Below are positions 12,158-16,802 of a stretch of DNA of 16,802 bases, one piece after another (position 1 is the stretch's first letter; each line of letters starts with the position of its first letter). The notes beneath the pieces were generated by a model. The model did no database searches. It saw only the letters and a list, made by a program, of their open reading frames with translations, and had not been told where the DNA came from. The DNA is from CAYTLW01 sp964438735 (lineage in GTDB: Bacteria; Myxococcota_A; UBA9042): assembly GCA_964438735.1 (NCBI GenBank), contig CAYTLW010000150.1, forward strand, positions 1 through 16,802, in the 5' to 3' direction. The translations under genes were made by a program, and so were the position numbers.

Positions 12158-13053
12158 TGATGTCCGCCCGCCCCCCCGTCGCCGCTCTCGTCGCGGGGCT
12201 GACCTGCCTGCTGGCCGCGAACGTGGTGTCGGCCCAGGTTGCGCCCGCCGCCGAAGCGACCGCCGCCAAGGTGCCCGCTGAGAGGGCAATTGCTGCCAAG
12301 GCAAACGCGGCCAAGGCAAACGCGGCCAAAGGCGACACCGTCGATGCGCCGTCGCCGGCCACCGCAACGGCCTCAGATGGGCCCATATTGACGCTCGACG
12401 ACGTCACCTTGAGCGCCCGGATCAACCTGGAGGCGCGCGACAACGCCCTGTCGGCGTTGCTGCTGTACACCTTCCGCACGCGGCGAGCAGGTCGGATCCG
12501 CTGGACGGCCAAGCGGCCGCTGGTGCTGCCGCTGCTGGTGCCTACGGTGCGCGGCGAGCCGGTGGATCGAGGTGTGATCCCGAAGGCTGCGCGCCATGTG
12601 CAGACCAAGAGTGGCGACAAAGTGAAAGTCGAACAGCGCGGCGGCGGCATGGTGCTCATCGGCGAGCTCGTCAGCGGCAAGCCGGTCGACATTCGCGTGT
12701 CCTATCCGATCGCCGCGGTCGACCAGGAGGTCGAACTGGGCTTCCGCGGCGTGGTCGGAGAGACCTCGCTGGCGATCGCCGCCGTGGGTATGGCGCCGGT
12801 GCGGATGCGCCTGCAATCCGATCGTACCGCCCGCATCGCGGAGCATCACGAAGGCGAGGAACGCTATGCGGCCCTGAGCCTGACCCGCCCCCTGCAACGT
12901 GGCGAAGTGGCTGTCATCCGGGCCATGGACCTGCCGACGGCGCCGACCTGGCCGGGGCGCACGCTCGCGGGCATGGCGGTGCTCATCGCGATTGGCATCG
13001 GCGCCACCTTTTTCCGGCGCCGCGAGGCGGCCGACGAGGTCGACCGACCGTGA
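12157..13053 (+). CDS. Unrecognised periplasmic protein with a C-terminal membrane anchor
   Basis: I do not recognise this 298-aa family. A signal peptide covers residues 1-26 (cleavage near VVSA-Q). An Ala/Lys-rich linker follows to about residue 70, containing two exact copies of a 15-nt repeat. A beta-rich domain spans about 75-265 (KVKVEQRGGGMVLIGELV, VDIRVSYPIAAVDQEVELGF). A single helix at 269-288 with a basic RRR stop-transfer ends the protein. The mature part has no cysteine and no heme-binding His motif, so it is not a hidden CcmE, CcmG or CcmH. Translational coupling on both sides (TGATG before, GTGA after) places it firmly in the ccm operon. A role as an envelope-exposed partner of the CcmABC complex is inference only. 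Confidence 0.7.
   Translation: MMSARPPVAALVAGLTCLLAANVVSAQVAPAAEATAAKVPAERAIAAKANAAKANAAKGDTVDAPSPATATASDGPILTLDDVTLSARINLEARDNALSALLLYTFRTRRAGRIRWTAKRPLVLPLLVPTVRGEPVDRGVIPKAARHVQTKSGDKVKVEQRGGGMVLIGELVSGKPVDIRVSYPIAAVDQEVELGFRGVVGETSLAIAAVGMAPVRMRLQSDRTARIAEHHEGEERYAALSLTRPLQRGEVAVIRAMDLPTAPTWPGRTLAGMAVLIAIGIGATFFRRREAADEVDRP
12295..12330 (+). repeat. 15-nt tandem repeat coding for an Ala/Lys linker
   Basis: GCCAAGGCAAACGCG occurs at 12295-12309 and again, identically, at 12310-12324, followed by a partial copy. It encodes AKANA units in the linker of the periplasmic protein. Such perfect repeats suggest recent slippage. Confidence 0.75.
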
Positions 13054-13718
13054 GCCCGTCGCCGCCGAGACTCGAAGCCGTCGACCTGAACTGGTCGGCG
13101 GGCGGGCGCTTCGTGCTGCTGGACCTGGCCCTGCGCCTCGACGCCGGCAGCCTGGCGGTGATCACCGGCCCCAACGGCGCCGGCAAGACGTCGCTGCTGC
13201 GCATTCTGCACGGCACCACCCGGCCCGACTCGGGCCTTGTTCGCATCGACGGGGTCCCGCTGGCCGAAGTGCGTCCGGGTCACCTGGCCCAGCGGGTCGC
13301 TATGCTGGGCCACAAGCCCGGCCTCTTTCTCGACCTGGGCGCCGTGGAAAATCTGCGCCTCTTCGCTGCCCTGGCCGGCCGTCCCATGAGCGACTCCGCG
13401 GCCGGTGAGCTGCTGGACAGGGTCGGCATACGGCCGGCCGATCGGCGGCGCGCAGTGCGTCATTTCTCTCGCGGCATGCAGCAGCGCACGGGTCTGGGGC
13501 GCATCCTGGCCACCGGTGCCGACGTCTGGCTGCTGGATGAGCCCTCCACGGGCCTGGACAGCCAGGGACGCGCCCTGCTGGCCCGGGTCACCGGCGAGGC
13601 TCGGGATGAAGGCGCCGCGGTCCTGGTCATCACCCACGATCCTGAGGTCCGACAGCTGGCCGATCATCTCCTGGACCTGCACCACGGCCGACTGCACGCC
13701 GATCCGGAGCCATCATGA
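13050..13718 (+). CDS. ccmA: Heme exporter ATP-binding protein CcmA
   Basis: This 222-aa protein is the ATPase of the CcmABCD complex, which drives release of heme-loaded CcmE in System I cytochrome c maturation. Walker A is GPNGAGKT (G40-T47). The signature SRGMQQR (S140 onward) has the Met-Gln-Gln form typical of CcmA. Walker B is VWLLDEPSTGLD (D163, E164) and the switch histidine is in VITHD. Length is close to E. coli CcmA (about 205 aa). Translation starts at GTG 13050, which overlaps the upstream stop as GTGA, and the stop overlaps ccmB as ATGA. Adjacent CcmB and CcmC genes make the assignment firm. Confidence 0.93.
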   Translation: MSPSPPRLEAVDLNWSAGGRFVLLDLALRLDAGSLAVITGPNGAGKTSLLRILHGTTRPDSGLVRIDGVPLAEVRPGHLAQRVAMLGHKPGLFLDLGAVENLRLFAALAGRPMSDSAAGELLDRVGIRPADRRRAVRHFSRGMQQRTGLGRILATGADVWLLDEPSTGLDSQGRALLARVTGEARDEGAAVLVITHDPEVRQLADHLLDLHHGRLHADPEPS

Positions 13719-14389
13719 GCGCCCTGCGCCTGACCTGGCTGCTGCTGCGCAAAGAGGTGCGCATCGCGGCCCGCTCGCGCGAGGTGCTGGGCTTCACGCT
13801 CCTGTTCGCGGTGCTCTGCGTGCTGATCTTCGCGTTTGGCTTCCTGCGGGGTGGCGCCAGGGCTGACGAGTTCGTACCCGGCGTGCTCTGGGTCACGCTG
13901 CTGTTTTCCGGCACGGTCGTTCTCCTGCGCCTGTTCTCGGCCGAGGAGGAAGGCGGCGCCCTGGAGCTGGTCGTGCGCACCGCCGCCGGCACGACGCCGC
14001 TCTTCTTCTCCAAGGCCATGCTGCAGTTCTGTTTCGCCGCGATCACCACCTGCCTGGTCTTGCCGCTGGTGTTGATCTTCTTCGACGCCGAGCCGCGGGG
14101 CCTTGCCACCATCATCCTGGCGCTGATCCTGGGCCTGGGCGGCCAGGCGCTTGTTGGCACCCTCTGCGCGGCGCTGCTCATCGACGTGCGCCTGCGCGAA
14201 GTCATGTTGCCGCTGGTGCTCTACCCGACCGTGGCGCCCCTGCTGATCGCCGGCGTCAAGGTGACCGCCCTGGCCCTGGTGGGCGGAGATCCCGAAGTGA
14301 TTCGGGGGTGGCTGCTGCTGATGGTGGTCTTCGATCTGGTCTTCATGCTAGTTTCCCCGTGGTTGCACGCCCGCGTGTCTGATCTCTGA
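13715..14389 (+). CDS. ccmB: Heme exporter membrane protein CcmB
   Basis: This 224-aa integral membrane protein is the permease-like partner of CcmA. It begins with a short cytoplasmic helix (LLLRKEVRIAARSREV) that contacts the ATPase, typical of CcmB. About six hydrophobic helices follow. The loop LFSAEEEGGALELVVRTA matches the conserved region between helices two and three, and FFSKAMLQF and PLVLYPTVAPLLIA are further family marks. Length matches E. coli CcmB (220 aa). Its start overlaps ccmA by 4 nt; ccmC follows after 22 nt, the only real gap in the operon. Confidence 0.93.
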   Translation: MSALRLTWLLLRKEVRIAARSREVLGFTLLFAVLCVLIFAFGFLRGGARADEFVPGVLWVTLLFSGTVVLLRLFSAEEEGGALELVVRTAAGTTPLFFSKAMLQFCFAAITTCLVLPLVLIFFDAEPRGLATIILALILGLGGQALVGTLCAALLIDVRLREVMLPLVLYPTVAPLLIAGVKVTALALVGGDPEVIRGWLLLMVVFDLVFMLVSPWLHARVSDL

Positions 14390-14411
14390 TCGATCGCACG
14401 TCGAGGCCGAT

Positions 14412-15173
14412 GTGGACATGCCCCTGCCCATGGAAGACACCCGCGTACCCATCCGCAGGCCTCTCGCGCTGCTGATCCTGCTGCTGCTTGCCGGTCTGCT
14501 GATCGAATTGTCGCTCTATCGGATCGCGGCCCATACCCCAGCTGATGTCGAACTGGGCGTGGTGCAGAAGATCTTCTACTTCCACGTCGGCTCCGCCTTC
14601 GCCATGCTGCTCGCCCTCGTGGCCGGCTCGGTGTTCAGCGCCACGGACCTGATTTCGCCTGGCGACCGGGTCGACGCCCTGGCCCGCTCCTGCATGGAGG
14701 TCGGCGTCGTCTTTGCCCTGCTGGTGCTGACTTCAGGCCCCATCTGGGCACGAAAGTCGTGGGGCGCGTGGTGGACGTGGGAGCCGCGGCTGACCCTGTC
14801 CCTGCTGGTCACGCTGCTGGCCATCGCCGTACTGGCGCTGCGCGGCATGGCGCCTGACAACCGGACAGGCCGCCGTATCGGTGCCGCCATGGCGGTCATG
14901 GCCGCGCCGGCGGCGGGATTCATCCACTACGCCGTCAAACTCTGGGGCGGCAACCATCCCTCGGTGATCAACGGCGGCGGCATCCAGAACGAGGCCATGC
15001 GCATCAGCTTCTGGCTGGCCGTAGCGGCGCTGCTCACCTTCGCCGCTGCCCTGGTGGCGGTGCGCTATCGCGGAATCCGTCTCGAGCAACGCCTCGACGG
15101 CTTGCGACTGGCCCTGTCTGCGCGCAGCATCCGCCGCCAACGACTGGCCGGCGCCGCTCAGGAGACCCCATGA
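14412..15173 (+). CDS. ccmC: Heme-handling protein CcmC
   Basis: This 253-aa inner-membrane protein loads heme onto CcmE. Six hydrophobic helices are visible. The Trp-rich heme-handling motif is WGAWWTWEPRLT (W117-T128), with Glu-Pro where enterobacterial CcmC has Asp-Ala, a known variant in other phyla. The two flanking histidines, H58 in FYFHVG and H182 in GGNHPS, match the conserved heme-contacting pair. The most likely start is GTG 14412, 5 nt after GAGG (14403-14406); ATG 14418 is two codons later and possible. The stop overlaps the next gene as ATGA. Confidence 0.93.
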   Translation: MDMPLPMEDTRVPIRRPLALLILLLLAGLLIELSLYRIAAHTPADVELGVVQKIFYFHVGSAFAMLLALVAGSVFSATDLISPGDRVDALARSCMEVGVVFALLVLTSGPIWARKSWGAWWTWEPRLTLSLLVTLLAIAVLALRGMAPDNRTGRRIGAAMAVMAAPAAGFIHYAVKLWGGNHPSVINGGGIQNEAMRISFWLAVAALLTFAAALVAVRYRGIRLEQRLDGLRLALSARSIRRQRLAGAAQETP

Positions 15174-15559
15174 ACGCCCACGTCGGCCTGTGTCGCCTCG
15201 CCGGCGCATCGTGCCTGTCGCTGGCCCTGGTACTGTCGCCGACGCCCGGTCACGGCAATCCGGCGCCCAAGCCGGTGACCGAGACCGCGGCGCCGCCAGC
15301 GCAGGCCGCGCCAGCTGCGGCAAAGAAGGCGCCCGACAGCAAGGCGCGCATCACCTCATTCGGCGCGCCGGAGAGCCCGCGCGACCTGTCGCGATACAAA
15401 GAGGAGCCGGTCCCGGGCGGCACCTTCCTGGTCATCGCTTACGGCGTCATGTGGGCTCTGATCGCGATTCTGCTGGGCCGGATGCTGCTGTCGCAGGCAC
15501 GCATCGAGGCCCGCATCACCGAACTCGAGGAGCGCCTCGAAGACGACGGGGATTCATGA
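15170..15559 (+). CDS. CcmD-like small membrane protein with a secreted N-terminal extension
   Basis: This 129-aa protein ends in a CcmD-like module: a transmembrane helix at 84-103 (FLVIAYGVMWALIAILLG) followed by the short coiled-coil SQARIEARITELEERLED. CcmD keeps CcmC and CcmE together in the heme-export complex. The protein is nearly twice the usual CcmD length (E. coli about 69 aa) because of an added N-terminal signal-peptide-like segment (1-29) and a Pro/Ala linker (30-58). It is placed directly after ccmC, where ccmD is expected, with ATGA overlaps on both sides. CcmD-like is the best reading; the N-terminal extension is unusual. Confidence 0.75.
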   Translation: MNAHVGLCRLAGASCLSLALVLSPTPGHGNPAPKPVTETAAPPAQAAPAAAKKAPDSKARITSFGAPESPRDLSRYKEEPVPGGTFLVIAYGVMWALIAILLGRMLLSQARIEARITELEERLEDDGDS

Positions 15560-15771
15560 GCAGTTCGCACATCTTCTTCATCCCGGCGATCCTGCTGGCC
15601 GGCGCCGTGCTCGGCTACATCTTTGGCCGGCGCATGTTGGTCGCCGAGCAGGCCGAACAGGAGCGGGCCTTCGAACGCAAAGCCGCCCGCCAGGCCAAAC
15701 GCGCCGCGGCTTCCAGCAAAACCGAGACGTCCAGCGAAGCCGAGACGTCCAGCGACGCGGAGTCCGGCTAG
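15556..15771 (+). CDS. 71-aa membrane microprotein, last gene of the ccm operon
   Basis: The protein starts at ATG 15556, overlapping the upstream stop as ATGA, which marks it as a real coupled gene despite its size. Residues 5-25 form a transmembrane helix (IFFIPAILLAGAVLGYIFG). A strongly charged helix (EQAEQERAFERKAARQAKR) follows, then a Ser/Thr/Glu-rich tail made of three six-residue repeats (SSKTET, SSEAET, SSDAES). No family is recognised. The small size and helix-plus-coil layout recall CcmD, so this could be a second CcmD-like subunit. The Ser/Thr-rich tail could be a target for the operon's kinase. Both ideas are inference. Confidence 0.7.
   Translation: MSSSHIFFIPAILLAGAVLGYIFGRRMLVAEQAEQERAFERKAARQAKRAAASSKTETSSEAETSSDAESG
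15712..15765 (+). repeat. 18-nt imperfect tandem repeat in the microprotein tail
   Basis: Three copies start at 15712, 15730 and 15748, each opening with TCCAGC and encoding SSxxE(T/S). The first two differ at only two positions. Confidence 0.7.
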
Positions 15772-15794
15772 TTCAGCACCTGTTGGAATCGCTT

Positions 15795-16088
15795 CTACTT
15801 GCGCTTCTTGTTGCGCGCCGGCTTGCTGTCGCCGCGCGCGGTGCCGCCCATGTTCAGGTCGCTCATGGTGACCATGGTCTTCTTGGATTTGGGCGTGAAG
15901 GGGCGCAGCTTGAACGCCACCACCTCCTTCTTGACCGGCTGGGTCTTCTCGACTTCGGGCGACTTTGGGATCACCGTCCAGCCGATCTCCTGCACGCGGG
16001 GCAACGAGGCGACGTTGGCGACCGGATCGGCTCCTTCCTCGCCGTCGTCGACCTTGTCTTGCTGCTTCTTGCCCTTGTTGGCGGCCAT
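15795..16088 (-). CDS. Small Lys-rich protein of unknown function
   Basis: This 97-aa protein has no signal peptide or membrane helix. It has a charged N-terminus (MAANKGKKQQDKVDDGEE), a central segment with possible beta strands (IGWTVIPKSPEVEKTQPVKK, VVAFKLRPFTPKSKKT) and a basic C-terminal tail (PARNKKRK). I do not recognise the family. GGAG (16097-16094 on the minus strand) lies 5 nt before ATG 16088. It follows the cyclic-nucleotide-fold gene by 22 nt on the same strand, so the two are probably co-transcribed. The basic tail could bind nucleic acid or acidic partners, but nothing proves that. Confidence 0.65.
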   Translation of the reverse strand: MAANKGKKQQDKVDDGEEGADPVANVASLPRVQEIGWTVIPKSPEVEKTQPVKKEVVAFKLRPFTPKSKKTMVTMSDLNMGGTARGDSKPARNKKRK

Positions 16089-16110
16089 GGGGACTCCGTT
16101 GGTTGCCGGC

Positions 16111-16662
16111 TCAGCGATCGTCGCGGCGGAACTTCTGGCCGGTGCCGTGGATGCTGGCGTTCTTGCGCGCGGCGAGCTTCACACAACGTTTATCCAGCTC
16201 CCGAAGGTGCTCCACCAGGGTCGGCATGAAGGCGTCGAGCACCGACATGGCCAGCGGATGAAAGGCCGCACGCAGGCGCGCAATTCGACGCGTATCGATG
16301 CGGATCACCTCGGTATTTGTGCTCGAGAAGACCTCGTAGGGGGTCACCTGCTGGTCCACGAAAGCCAGCAGACCGGCCACATCGCCCGGCTCGTAGCTGA
16401 ACAGCTCGCGGGTGATGCCCGTTCGCTTCACACGTACCGTCACGGTGCCCTCGGTCACCACGTAGGCGTGCGTGGCCGGCTCGTCCTGGCCCTGGATCAC
16501 CGCGCCGCGTGAGTAGCGCCGGACCTCGGCGTGTCCGAACAACTCCCGCAACACCTCCGGCGACATGTGCGAGAAGGTGCGATTGCGCTCCTGCAGCCAG
16601 GGCACAAGGCGGGTCGGATCCTGTTCGCGACGGGTCGCTGTTCTGGGCTGTCCGATGGCCAT
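16111..16662 (-). CDS. Cyclic-nucleotide-binding-fold (Crp/cNMP) protein without a visible DNA-binding domain
   Basis: This 183-aa protein has one cNMP-binding-like beta-roll at about 45-130: RYSRGAVIQGQDEP, AYVVTEGTVTVRVKRTG and LFSYEPGDVAGLLAFV. The phosphate-binding cassette is degenerate. GDVAGLL replaces the GE-A-L form, and the arginine that holds the cyclic phosphate is absent (TPYE, Y109, where PRxA is expected), so classical cAMP binding is doubtful. The C-terminus (131-183) is helical and basic, without a clear helix-turn-helix. A short N-terminal helix precedes the roll. Start 16662 is set by AGGAGG (16673-16668) with a 5-nt spacer, although the frame is open back to an ATG at 16686. 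It may be a protein-interaction or novel ligand sensor. Confidence 0.82.
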   Translation of the reverse strand: MAIGQPRTATRREQDPTRLVPWLQERNRTFSHMSPEVLRELFGHAEVRRYSRGAVIQGQDEPATHAYVVTEGTVTVRVKRTGITRELFSYEPGDVAGLLAFVDQQVTPYEVFSSTNTEVIRIDTRRIARLRAAFHPLAMSVLDAFMPTLVEHLRELDKRCVKLAARKNASIHGTGQKFRRDDR

Positions 16663-16667
16663 GGGCG

Positions 16668-16673
16668 CCTCCT
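16668..16673 (-). promoter_or_regulatory. Ribosome binding site deciding the start of the cNMP-fold gene
   Basis: A full AGGAGG on the minus strand lies 5 nt before ATG 16662. It falls inside the alternative longer reading frame from 16686, which has no similar signal, so the shorter form is favoured. Confidence 0.65.
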
Positions 16674-16703
16674 GCAACGCGTACATCGCCGCGCTCTATG
16701 TGC

Positions 16704-16732
16704 ATTGTCGGACCTCCGGCCGCGCCAGGCAA
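16704..16732 (-). promoter_or_regulatory. Candidate sigma70-type promoter for the cNMP-fold / Lys-rich gene pair
   Basis: On the minus strand TTGCCT (16732-16727) and GACAAT (16709-16704) each match four of six consensus positions, with the ideal 17-nt spacer. Transcription would start near 16697 and give a leader of about 35 nt carrying the AGGAGG. Upstream, near the window edge, TCGCC/GGCGA (16768-16781) can form a small hairpin. Confidence 0.35.
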
Positions 16733-16802
16733 GCGCAAAGCCGTTGTCCCCCAGGGCGATCGCAAAGTCGCCTTTGGGCGAGAAAGCTTGCGGAAAGGTC
16801 TT

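Noticed and set aside
15712..15765. Short tandem repeats as a CRISPR-like array
   Set aside because: Units are contiguous without spacers and preserve an SSxxE reading frame, so this is a coding repeat.
311..16763. GCGATCGC octamers (near 311, 1957, 12772 and 16756)
   Set aside because: The count is only slightly above what base composition predicts, and the copies are scattered over coding and non-coding sites with no fixed relation to genes.

Overview
This is a strongly GC-rich, gene-dense window. The gene content fits a deltaproteobacterium in the broad sense, most likely Myxococcota. The pointers are PEGA-repeat proteins, a Hanks-type Ser/Thr kinase beside metabolic genes, an HRDVTPAN catalytic loop, and a small split cytochrome c maturation cluster. 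No marker gene is present, so the taxonomic call is inference.

Region 1 (396-5530, + strand) is a glycan-assembly run. It holds a GT4 glycosyltransferase, a DXD (GT32/Gly_transf_sug-type) glycosyltransferase, a second GT4-like glycosyltransferase and a DegT/DnrJ-type PLP sugar aminotransferase whose C-terminus is a Gly-Ser simple repeat. The aminotransferase converges on, and overlaps by 6 nt, a large minus-strand gene (5525-8512). That gene encodes a secreted chimera: signal peptide, TlpA/ResA-like thioredoxin domain, CsgG/TolB-like stretch, four or five PEGA-like repeats and an outer-membrane beta-barrel. Divergent from it is a sugar-1-phosphate nucleotidylyltransferase (8739-9479). This converges on a further GT4 glycosyltransferase (9510-10601, minus) that appears to start at TTG. 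Together these genes could make an activated amino sugar and build it into a surface polysaccharide or glycolipid.

Region 2 (10734-15771, + strand) is a tightly coupled operon. Nearly every junction is an ATGA, GTGA or TGATG overlap. The order is Ser/Thr kinase, a CcmI-like N-terminal fragment protein, an unrecognised periplasmic membrane-anchored protein, CcmA, CcmB, CcmC, a CcmD-like protein and a 71-aa membrane microprotein. This is the heme-export half of System I cytochrome c maturation. CcmE, CcmF, CcmG and CcmH are not in the window.

Region 3 (15795-16732, minus) is a two-gene unit: a cyclic-nucleotide-binding-fold protein followed by a small Lys-rich protein of unknown function, with a plausible sigma70-type promoter upstream.

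No tRNA, rRNA, CRISPR array, insertion sequence or prophage gene was seen. The items most worth a second look are the thioredoxin-PEGA-barrel fusion, the kinase-led ccm operon with its two unknown membrane proteins, the G-quadruplex-prone repeat at the convergent overlapping stops, and a 10-mer (CGATCCGCGG) found only in three intergenic spots, twice exactly 12 nt before a start codon.
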